This document shows, piece after piece, positions 1-5,594 of a stretch of DNA of 7,969 bases. Source of the DNA: JBBTTS01 sp038064135 (GTDB lineage: Bacteria; Patescibacteriota; Saccharimonadia; Saccharimonadales; OMJO01); the NCBI GenBank assembly GCA_038064135.1, contig JBBTTS010000072.1, positions 1 to 7,969 of the forward strand, written 5' to 3'. The notes below the pieces were generated by a model. That model was given only the letters and a program-made list of their open reading frames with translations, ran no database searches and was not told the origin of the DNA. The translations under genes were made by a program, and so were the position numbers. Each line of letters begins with the position of its first letter. Positions within the stretch are counted from its first letter, which is position 1.

Positions 1-960
1 ACCGTAAGCGCCCAGGTTTTTGCTGCCGAAGACATCGACATGGCAGCTTTTACAGGTAATGAACGGTTCGATATCCCTCAAGAATGCCAAAACTTAGATC
101 CCTTTGACTCAGACTATTTAATTAAAGCCACAAACGCTCCTACTTCTGTCCCGAGAACCTGGGAGGTATTGGGTGATCAAGCTGTATTTTATGACAAAGT
201 TTACGAGGCAGTTGGGGGCGATGAAACAAAAGCCAAAGGTATTTACAACTGTGCATTATTTGATAAAAAAGTTCGGGGTGGTTTAGGTGCAAAATATGGC
301 TACGAAGGTGACGACGGTTACCCCGAATCTGCTGGTTCAAGTAGCGCAAGAACCGCCACCAATAGTGGAAGCATAGTTGGTGACCCCTACACAGATAGTT
401 CTAACGTACCTTGCGCACCTGGCACATTAGAACTGGGTCTTCCATACATGGATGGTTATCGTAATGGTCAGCGTTTTACGGTAAGGCTTTGCCAATTACC
501 AAACTTGCGTAGTTTTGGAGAAGCCGATAATCCAGGTGGTAGGTTTTCTACTCGTGGTTCTAGTGGTTTTGGGATTGTAAATTCCAGGGTCAGTGGGGCG
601 TGGTTCAAGTTGATTGAAGATGCAAAGTCGGCTGGTATTACTTTAAATGCGAACAGCACATTCAGATCGATGCCACACCAACAGGCTTTATGTCAGGCTA
701 ATATAAAATGCAAAAACGGTGATTATTCTAAGGTAGCACGCCCCGGAAATTCGTCGCACCAAGCTGGTGTTGCAATTGATTTCTCAGACATGGATGGTGA
801 GGGAGGGGGATCGTGTGCATCAAGAGCAACAAGGCTAACTGACCCTAAGTGGGTGTGGTTGCGTGATAATGCTGAAAAATATGGATTTAAACAATACTCG
901 GCCGAAGCCTGGCACTGGGACGCACTACCCGAAGCAAATCGCTGTGGAGCAACACCATGA
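1..960 (+). CDS. Secreted VanY-like D-alanyl-D-alanine carboxypeptidase (peptidase M15), 5' end missing
   Basis: Zinc peptidase expected to trim the terminal D-Ala from peptidoglycan stem peptides outside the membrane. The frame is open to the first base, so the gene starts outside the window and the ATG at 40 is internal. The first visible residues, TVSAQVFAAEDID, look like the end of a signal peptide with an AxA-type cleavage site (VFA|AED). Counting visible residues from base 1, the M15 signature is clear near the C-terminus: a substrate-side Arg in STFRSMPHQQ (R222), zinc ligands in SSHQAGVAID (H253, D260), and EAWHW with catalytic E302 and zinc ligand H305. About 190 residues precede the catalytic domain. 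They contain a Cys-containing segment (PCAPGTLELG to VRLCQLPNL) that I cannot assign to a named domain. Eight cysteines in the visible part suggest disulfides in an exported protein. It is translationally coupled to the next gene through ATGA. The family call is confident; the exact peptide-bond specificity (carboxypeptidase or L,D/D,D-endopeptidase) is not. Confidence 0.88.
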   Translation, partial: TVSAQVFAAEDIDMAAFTGNERFDIPQECQNLDPFDSDYLIKATNAPTSVPRTWEVLGDQAVFYDKVYEAVGGDETKAKGIYNCALFDKKVRGGLGAKYGYEGDDGYPESAGSSSARTATNSGSIVGDPYTDSSNVPCAPGTLELGLPYMDGYRNGQRFTVRLCQLPNLRSFGEADNPGGRFSTRGSSGFGIVNSRVSGAWFKLIEDAKSAGITLNANSTFRSMPHQQALCQANIKCKNGDYSKVARPGNSSHQAGVAIDFSDMDGEGGGSCASRATRLTDPKWVWLRDNAEKYGFKQYSAEAWHWDALPEANRCGATP

Positions 961-2342
961 GTAATAAAGCTAGAGTTTTAACCATCATGATTCTTGTAGG
1001 ATTTTGGGTAATGTTTTTATCTGTTCCAATTGTCCTTGCACAAAACGAAGGTGGCGATTCCAGGAAATGGCTCTACCCATACTACGACGATGCTGCTGCA
1101 ACTAGCTGTAATCCTTCAACTGGGGGCAGTACATCCCAGCTAGCTACCGGTTTTGACCCTATGGGTTTAGGATTTCCGGCATTTCCAGACGAAGCTGCCC
1201 TAGGGCCAGCAATTACAAATTTTATCAAGACAAAAGAGCCCTCCTCGCCCTGGCTAACAATGTCAGGCGTTGAAGAAAATGTTGGAACTTGGATTGTAGA
1301 CCAATCAAAAAGTCGTAGTATTAACCCAATGTTTATCGTGACCGCAGGAAAGGTTGAAAATCAATTCGGCACAACAGGTGACGCACCAGCTTTAAATAAT
1401 TTCTTTGGAATGAAAGGCGGGAACGATACTTATCTTAGATTTGATACACCACAACTAGGAATTCAGGCATTCATGGATAAAATAAAGCAAAATACTCAGT
1501 CTGGTGAGGGTCGTTATGCCGAAGCAAAAAACCTGTATGAATATATGTCTATCCATCAGGCTGGAAGCATAGTATACCCGGGGCAAGATTTTGATCCAAG
1601 GGATGTTGACGAAAAACCAGGTATAACTAAAGATTTATGGGATCCAGCAATGGATGTATGGTTAAGCTGGGATCCAGATAAAAATAAAGATAACCCAAGA
1701 GCCGACCGCAGGGGTCAGTACACTCCGCTAATATATTATCGGATAAGTGTAGGGGTTATAAATGAAATTCTTGGACTAAATATACCCGAGGACAATCCAC
1801 AGGGTGCTAATGGAGCAAGCTGCGGGGGGAATGGAGCAGTAAATGTGAATGGTTATGCGTTTCCGTTAGAGCCTCAAACAAAAGCGGTAGGTGGAGTTGG
1901 AGTTGGCTGGAGTGGATTAACCCGACCTGGGGGTGGTTACGTCCATCATGATAAAACTGCAGCTTTTGATTTATTTAGTACCGACAGTGCGGATGTTTAC
2001 ACAATCTATGGTGGAACGGCAGTTACAGTAAATACAAATTATCACGACCAAGTTGGCTGCACCACAATTCAGTTAAAAGCAGATGATGGTTTTTATTATT
2101 GGTATGGTCATATGAAAAATCCAACCATTACTGAAGGTCAACATGTAGCGGTGGGAACAAAAATTGCCGAAATTGCCGACAGGGCAAACTTTAATGGTGA
2201 ATGTTGGGGTGGCGCTCCCCACTTACACATCGACAGGGGCTGTACAATTTCTGGCGAACCTCAAACCGGTGGAAGAGACGAATGTAGAGATGTCAATTTT
2301 ATTGAATTTTTAAGTAAACTTTATGAAACGTTACCGGGCTAA
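957..2342 (+). CDS. Secreted two-domain peptidoglycan hydrolase: lysozyme/glucosaminidase-like domain plus M23 endopeptidase
   Basis: 461 residues. Residues 1-28 form a signal peptide (K4/R6, hydrophobic stretch, cleavage after VLA at A28). Residues about 95-270 resemble GH73/lysozyme-like glycan hydrolases: VTAGKVENQFG places a likely catalytic Glu at E134, followed by NNFFGMKG at 147-154, a hallmark of that fold. Residues about 298-455 are a LytM/M23 metallopeptidase: HHDKTAAFDL (H330/H331, D338), YGHM (H385) and PHLHID (H422, H424) supply the zinc ligands and catalytic histidines. It would cut both the glycan strand and the peptide cross-bridge outside the cell. The start codon overlaps the upstream stop (ATGA), and a GGAG sits 7 bases ahead of it at 946-949, so translation is coupled. 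Mature cysteines may form disulfides. Enzymes of this two-domain kind also occur as wall-opening components of envelope-spanning secretion machines; no such machine is visible here. The M23 call is very firm, the glycosidase half somewhat less so. Confidence 0.88.
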   Translation: MSNKARVLTIMILVGFWVMFLSVPIVLAQNEGGDSRKWLYPYYDDAAATSCNPSTGGSTSQLATGFDPMGLGFPAFPDEAALGPAITNFIKTKEPSSPWLTMSGVEENVGTWIVDQSKSRSINPMFIVTAGKVENQFGTTGDAPALNNFFGMKGGNDTYLRFDTPQLGIQAFMDKIKQNTQSGEGRYAEAKNLYEYMSIHQAGSIVYPGQDFDPRDVDEKPGITKDLWDPAMDVWLSWDPDKNKDNPRADRRGQYTPLIYYRISVGVINEILGLNIPEDNPQGANGASCGGNGAVNVNGYAFPLEPQTKAVGGVGVGWSGLTRPGGGYVHHDKTAAFDLFSTDSADVYTIYGGTAVTVNTNYHDQVGCTTIQLKADDGFYYWYGHMKNPTITEGQHVAVGTKIAEIADRANFNGECWGGAPHLHIDRGCTISGEPQTGGRDECRDVNFIEFLSKLYETLPG

Positions 2343-2345
2343 ATT

Positions 2346-3080
2346 ATGGAAGATGAAATAAAGCGAATAAAAAGGAATAGATTTCTAATAATTCTTGCGT
2401 CGGTTTTTGTTTTAATTGTGGCTGGGATAGTATTCTCACAACTAGGTAACCGGTCGTCATCAATTGACACCCTGCCGGAAGAAGGCACCAGTACAGACTA
2501 TAAGAGTATGGTGAGGATTATTGATGGTGATGAATTATTTCAAAAAATTAGTGGCGGAGTAAGATATGATCAGTTATCCTCGGACCTCTATGTGTTTGCC
2601 AAAAAACAGTACCAGCAATACCAAAAATCAACCAACGTTATTGGTTTTGAAATTACTTCTGTGATATCAAAAAAAAATAACGACATAGAGTTTAGCGGTA
2701 AGTTTGGTGCTATAAATAATACAATTCGTATTAAGGTAGTTTTACTAAATAATTCTCGTATAAAAACTTCTATTGTTGATACTAAAACTAATAAAAATAT
2801 AAATGCACAGCTACCATCTAATTCTAAAAGAAACAGCTTGATTGCAAAATTACCTTATAAGACTAAGGATTACATAATCGAATATGATCAATCTGATGAT
2901 TCGTTTGTGATTAATATTTTCGACGGCGGTGAAGCAGATCTTAATAAGGCTACAAACTACTTAATCTCTATGCTAGGTCAAGATGAATTTAATAAAGAAA
3001 AATATAACTTTGTCCGTAGTGGTGGATTTTCAAACGATACCCCGTTAGTAAATATTCCCCAAAGTGAAGCTAGAGAATAG
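2346..3080 (+). CDS. Hypothetical single-pass membrane protein with exported C-terminal domain
   Basis: 244 residues, not recognised. A charged cytoplasmic tail (residues 1-12, many Lys/Arg) is followed by one hydrophobic segment at about 13-31 and no cleavage site, so it should be a type II anchored protein with about 210 residues outside the membrane. The exported part has a Ser/Thr/Asp-rich linker (36-50), a helical stretch near DLYVFAKKQYQQYQ, then alternating hydrophobic residues suggesting beta strands. It ends with a helix-like segment (ADLNKATNYLISMLGQDEF). Unlike its two neighbours it shows no cysteine in the exported part and no catalytic zinc motif. It starts 3 bases after the hydrolase stop without an obvious ribosome binding site, so it probably depends on coupled translation and acts with the two hydrolases. 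Its base composition looks more AT-rich than theirs. The gene is real by position and topology; no function can be assigned. Confidence 0.8.
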   Translation: MEDEIKRIKRNRFLIILASVFVLIVAGIVFSQLGNRSSSIDTLPEEGTSTDYKSMVRIIDGDELFQKISGGVRYDQLSSDLYVFAKKQYQQYQKSTNVIGFEITSVISKKNNDIEFSGKFGAINNTIRIKVVLLNNSRIKTSIVDTKTNKNINAQLPSNSKRNSLIAKLPYKTKDYIIEYDQSDDSFVINIFDGGEADLNKATNYLISMLGQDEFNKEKYNFVRSGGFSNDTPLVNIPQSEARE

Positions 3081-3090
3081 TTACTTTTTT
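3061..3090 (+). terminator. Terminator-like hairpin at the end of the cell-wall operon
   Basis: On the plus strand 3061-3067 (AAAGTGA) pairs with 3081-3087 (TTACTTT, one G-U), and CTA at 3070-3072 pairs with TAG at 3078-3080. This leaves a two-base bulge (AG) and a five-base loop (GAGAA), followed by further T to 3090. The hairpin contains the stop codon of the upstream gene, and its right arm lies in the last codons of recF. The stem is AT-rich, so it would be a modest terminator. Confidence 0.38.
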
Positions 3091-4139
3091 GTTAAGGGTA
3101 TTATGGTGCAGTCATTAGTAAAGTGCTGTACAACTACATCGGCATCGGTTGTGGTTATAAAAACTTGGTGATCTTTAAGTGCGTGGGTCAATGCTTGGCG
3201 TCGGGCACCATCTAGCTCGCTAAAAACATCATCTAATAAAAGTAGTGGTTTTTGCCCGTTCAGTTGAAAAACTAGTTTAGCCTCGGCTACTTTTAAGGCA
3301 AGCAGCAAAGTACGCGTTTCGCCTCTAGACGCAGACAGCTGAACATCGTTATTGTTTAGTTTGATGATAATATCTTCCCTGTGCGGGCCAACAGAAGTAA
3401 AACCACGTTGTTGATCAGTTTTAAGTCTATTTTCGAGCGCTTTTAAAAAAGCACCAGCATAAGCCTGGCGGCCAATTGGAACTAAATAATCCAAATGAAC
3501 TTTGTTTTTATTGCCAGCAAATTCCGAATACAAATAACTAATGTCTTGGTGAAGTTTTTCAATAAGTTGATGACGAGCTTCAGCAATTATTCCGCCAAAT
3601 TCCGCTAAGCGAATATTCCAAACAAACATTTCATCTTCAAGAATTTTGGGTTTTTTAAGTAGGGCATTTCTTTGTAACAGAACCCGTGTGTAGCGTTTTT
3701 TCACGTCGGCGAAATTATTATCAGTTTGTATTAACATATTGTCTATGAATTCTCGACGCTCAGACGGGGTAGTGCTAATGGCTAGTAAGTTATTTGGCTC
3801 AAAAAGTACGTATGGTATCGAGTTTTCGGTATTAATTTTTTTACTTTTTTTACCTTCAAATTCATATAGTTTTTCAACCTGTTTATTTAAGTTGGTTTGA
3901 AGTTTAATCATTCGGTGTTTTGGAACCCAAGCATCCAACCTGGCCCATTTGGATTTGTGTTTTATAAGGTCAGCATCATTTGCTCGATATGAACTGCCGC
4001 GTGATATTACTAAAATTGCCTCTAGTAGGTTAGTTTTTCCACTGGTGTTAGGGCCAACTATAATATTTACACCATCACTAAATTCAAAACTCATATCTTC
4101 ATACGAGCGAAAATTTTGTAAACGGATTGATTGAATCAC
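3081..4139 (-). CDS. recF: DNA replication and repair protein RecF
   Basis: 352-residue SMC-like ATPase, close to the usual 350-370. RecF binds gapped DNA in the cytoplasm and with RecO/RecR helps load RecA at stalled forks. The N-terminus MIQSIRLQNFRSY matches the family start. Walker A is GPNTSGKT (29-36), fitting GxxxxGKT but with Thr where most RecF proteins have Gly. The RecF-specific block FEP...TPSERREFID lies at 113-133, RNALLK at 157-162, GPHRED at 251-256, the ABC signature SASRGETRTL at 269-278, and Walker B with D-loop LLLLDDVFSELD at 299-310. The start codon is GTG (4137-4139); starting at the next Met (residue 16) would remove the conserved N-terminal strand. No convincing Shine-Dalgarno precedes it. 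It lies 99 bases downstream of dnaN in the standard dnaA-dnaN-recF order, and its stop abuts the stop of the convergent gene. Confidence 0.96.
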   Translation of the reverse strand: MIQSIRLQNFRSYEDMSFEFSDGVNIIVGPNTSGKTNLLEAILVISRGSSYRANDADLIKHKSKWARLDAWVPKHRMIKLQTNLNKQVEKLYEFEGKKSKKINTENSIPYVLFEPNNLLAISTTPSERREFIDNMLIQTDNNFADVKKRYTRVLLQRNALLKKPKILEDEMFVWNIRLAEFGGIIAEARHQLIEKLHQDISYLYSEFAGNKNKVHLDYLVPIGRQAYAGAFLKALENRLKTDQQRGFTSVGPHREDIIIKLNNNDVQLSASRGETRTLLLALKVAEAKLVFQLNGQKPLLLLDDVFSELDGARRQALTHALKDHQVFITTTDADVVVQHFTNDCTIIPLTKK

Positions 4140-4238
4140 CGAGTTAAAAATATTTTTAGATTAATAATTCGCATAGTCATAGTAATTATTTTACTAGTGA
4201 ACAGCGACTAATGACAGGTACCCAAAAGAGTTAATGTT
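4140..4238. other. dnaN-recF spacer with AT-rich dyads and a tandem hexamer
   Basis: This 99-base gap holds a 14-base perfect palindrome of A and T at 4145-4158, just ahead of the recF GTG. It also holds an inverted repeat (AATAATT at 4163-4169, AATTATT at 4184-4190) whose loop contains CATAGT twice in tandem (4172-4183). No good promoter for recF stands out, so recF is probably read through from dnaN. The dyads may only reflect AT richness. Confidence 0.35.
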
Positions 4239-4247
4239 TTAGCTCTT
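4226..4247 (-). terminator. Weak hairpin over the dnaN stop codon
   Basis: Read on the minus strand, AAGAGCTAA pairs with TTAACTCTT across a four-base loop with one A-C mismatch, and only two more T residues follow before GGG. The left arm includes the dnaN stop codon. It might attenuate read-through into recF, but the T tract is short and the stem AT-rich. Confidence 0.2.
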
Positions 4248-5330
4248 GAGGGGCATTATTACATGTAAGTAATCTTTGTTGTTTGGGTCTTTTACGGTGC
4301 AAGGTTCGAGCTTTCCGTTAAATGAAAAGATAACTTGTTTTCCACCAATACAGTTTAGGGCGTCAAGAATATAGCGTGAATTTAGTGTAATTGATCCGTT
4401 AGCTGTCACGTCTGCTTCGGCCGCTGCCATATTTTCACCAAGTTGTGAGGCGATAGACCTTATACTTATCTCATTAGCTTCTTTGTCTAGCTGAAGAGTG
4501 ACACTACCGGCACTTTCGCGCGCAAATAAACTTGAAACTTTAGTAATGTTAACAAAATCTTGCCGCGATAGTGTTGCCTGATGGTTAAACGCTTTGGGAA
4601 TAAGTTTACGGTAATCTGGGTATTTTCCATCAATTAATCTTGTTACAAGTTCGGTGTCTGTAAGTTTAAACTGCACTTGTTGGTCGTCGTGGGTTACGAA
4701 CACCGTTGCATCCTGGTCACCAATTAATCGTAATAATTCCTGTAGTGAAGCAGCAGGAATTAATAAATCAACTTCACCCTTGTGCGAACCGATTTCTTTT
4801 TCGGCTAATCGATAGCTGTCTGTTGCAACTATGTAAAGTTTTTGGTTGTAAGTGTGTATATATACACCGGTTAAAACTGGCCTTGCTTCATCACTCGATG
4901 CAGCGGGTAAAACTTGTTGAAGTGCGGATTTTAAACTTTGACTGGCAATTTCCCAAGTATTTCCACTACTAATTTTTGGCATAACCGGAAAATCGTCAGC
5001 AACAGTACCGTTAATTGTCGATTCATATTTGTCAGTTGTTATATGAAGTTTTGTTTCCTCTAACTGGAGATCAATTACTCCACTCGGCAAACTTGCCACA
5101 AAATCGCTAGTTAGACGGGCGGGTATAGTTACAGAACCTTCTTGGCTAATTTTTGATCCAATATGATGAGTGATTGCAATGTCTAAATTTGTAGCCGAAA
5201 TACTAAGGCGGTTATCTGTGGTTTTAATTAGTACGTTTGCAAGTACAGGCAAGGTACCGCGGCTGGTAGCAACTCGCCCAACAGTGGTAAGGGCTTTGGT
5301 AAGATTTTCTTGGGTTACTTGTAATTTCAT
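4239..5330 (-). CDS. dnaN: DNA polymerase III sliding clamp (beta subunit)
   Basis: Ring-forming processivity factor of the replicative polymerase; it encircles DNA and docks polymerase, ligase and repair proteins. 363 residues from the chosen start, within the usual 360-380. Numbering from that start, family blocks include LPVLANVLI (27-35), ARPVLTGVYI (149-158), ATDSYRLAE (169-177), DGKYPDYRKLIP (234-245), NSRYILDAL (317-325) and the C-terminal HVIMPLKS, covering all three clamp domains. Two in-frame ATGs lie at 5334-5336 and 5328-5330. The only ribosome binding site, GAGG, is 1 base from the first and 7 from the second, so the second (MKLQVT...) is preferred; beta clamps commonly begin MK. 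The gene lies immediately downstream of the putative origin, in the same direction as dnaA and recF. Confidence 0.97.
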   Translation of the reverse strand: MKLQVTQENLTKALTTVGRVATSRGTLPVLANVLIKTTDNRLSISATNLDIAITHHIGSKISQEGSVTIPARLTSDFVASLPSGVIDLQLEETKLHITTDKYESTINGTVADDFPVMPKISSGNTWEIASQSLKSALQQVLPAASSDEARPVLTGVYIHTYNQKLYIVATDSYRLAEKEIGSHKGEVDLLIPAASLQELLRLIGDQDATVFVTHDDQQVQFKLTDTELVTRLIDGKYPDYRKLIPKAFNHQATLSRQDFVNITKVSSLFARESAGSVTLQLDKEANEISIRSIASQLGENMAAAEADVTANGSITLNSRYILDALNCIGGKQVIFSFNGKLEPCTVKDPNNKDYLHVIMPLKS

Positions 5331-5337
5331 ACCCATA

Positions 5338-5341
5338 CCTC
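5338..5341 (-). promoter_or_regulatory. dnaN ribosome binding site (decides the start)
   Basis: GAGG on the minus strand lies 1 base before the ATG at 5336 and 7 bases before the in-frame ATG at 5330. Normal spacing is about 5-9 bases, so it favours the downstream ATG. Confidence 0.65.
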
Positions 5342-5364
5342 ATTAATATTAGTATTTAATTTAT

Positions 5365-5393
5365 TTAGTAGTTTTAGTAATAAACCATGTGAA
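5365..5393 (-). promoter_or_regulatory. Possible dnaN promoter overlapping a DnaA box
   Basis: On the minus strand TTCACA (5393-5388; 5 of 6 against TTGACA) is followed after 17 bases by TACTAA (5370-5365), a poor -10. The -35 lies inside a DnaA box and the spacer covers the trio element, so transcription and initiation would compete. Weak; dnaN may simply be co-transcribed with dnaA. Confidence 0.25.
5366..5383 (-). promoter_or_regulatory. DnaA-trio-like element in the unwinding region
   Basis: Read on the minus strand away from the DnaA-box pair, after a TGGT spacer (5384-5387), the triplets are TTA TTA CTA AAA CTA CTA. The complementary strand read 3'->5' is AAT AAT GAT TTT GAT GAT, so five of six triplets fit the published trio pattern 3'-[G/A]A[T/A]-5'. 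In B. subtilis such triplets let a DnaA filament grip one strand and open the duplex. Orientation and distance to the box agree with that model. Confidence 0.55.
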
Positions 5394-5405
5394 TAGTGTG
5401 TATAA
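5388..5405 (-). promoter_or_regulatory. Abutting pair of DnaA boxes beside the unwinding region
   Basis: On the minus strand TTATACACA (5397-5405, full match to TTWTNCACA) is followed without a gap by CTATTCACA (5388-5396, one mismatch). Both point toward the AT-rich trio region and dnaN, as expected for boxes that nucleate a DnaA filament into the unwinding element. Confidence 0.7.
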
Positions 5406-5493
5406 ATTACCTTATTACTTCGGTAAATAACTATACTTATTTGTGGAGAATGATTAGTAAAATATTCGTACAAACCAAGTATAGGGTTGTTAC

Positions 5494-5587
5494 TTAACCA
5501 CAGATTTTTAATAGTGTTAATCTTTTGCACAATTTTAATAAAACTATCCACACACAAACACACCAATTTTTGCTCAACATATACACA
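5494..5587 (+). promoter_or_regulatory. Group of four plus-strand DnaA boxes
   Basis: TTAACCACA (5494-5502), TTTTGCACA (5523-5531, full consensus match), CTATCCACA (5544-5552) and ATATACACA (5579-5587) share one orientation, opposite to the boxes nearer dnaN. Each imperfect one differs from TTWTNCACA at a single base. Clustering in one orientation within 94 bases argues against chance, although the CACA-rich stretch at 5550-5590 makes the outer one less certain. Confidence 0.6.
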
Positions 5588-5594
5588 CAATAAC

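Larger units (their letters stand above)
5337..5594. other. Putative replication origin (oriC) in the dnaA-dnaN gap
   Basis: The gap between the dnaA stop and the dnaN start has no credible gene. It holds seven nonamers within one mismatch of the DnaA-box consensus TTWTNCACA. Three are on the minus strand on the dnaN side: 5388-5396, 5397-5405 and 5442-5450. Four are on the plus strand on the dnaA side: 5494-5502, 5523-5531, 5544-5552 and 5579-5587. Those at 5397-5405 and 5523-5531 match fully. The end next to dnaN (5341-5383) is strongly AT-rich, with 5 G/C in 43 bases, and is a natural candidate for the duplex-unwinding element. The arrangement resembles Bacillus subtilis, where unwinding occurs between dnaA and dnaN. 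Function is inferred from sequence and position. Confidence 0.82.

Noticed and set aside
40..42. ATG at 40 as the true start of the carboxypeptidase gene
   Set aside because: The same frame is open to base 1 and encodes what looks like the end of a signal peptide with a VFA cleavage site, so the start lies outside the window.
1637..1678. Direct repeat TGGGATCCAG in the M23 gene
   Set aside because: Two copies only, both coding for a WDP motif in a Trp/Asp-rich stretch; no sign of a mobile element or repeat array.
4706..4972. 88-codon plus-strand reading frame inside dnaN
   Set aside because: It lies fully antisense to a well-conserved dnaN region and has no ribosome binding site or familiar motif.
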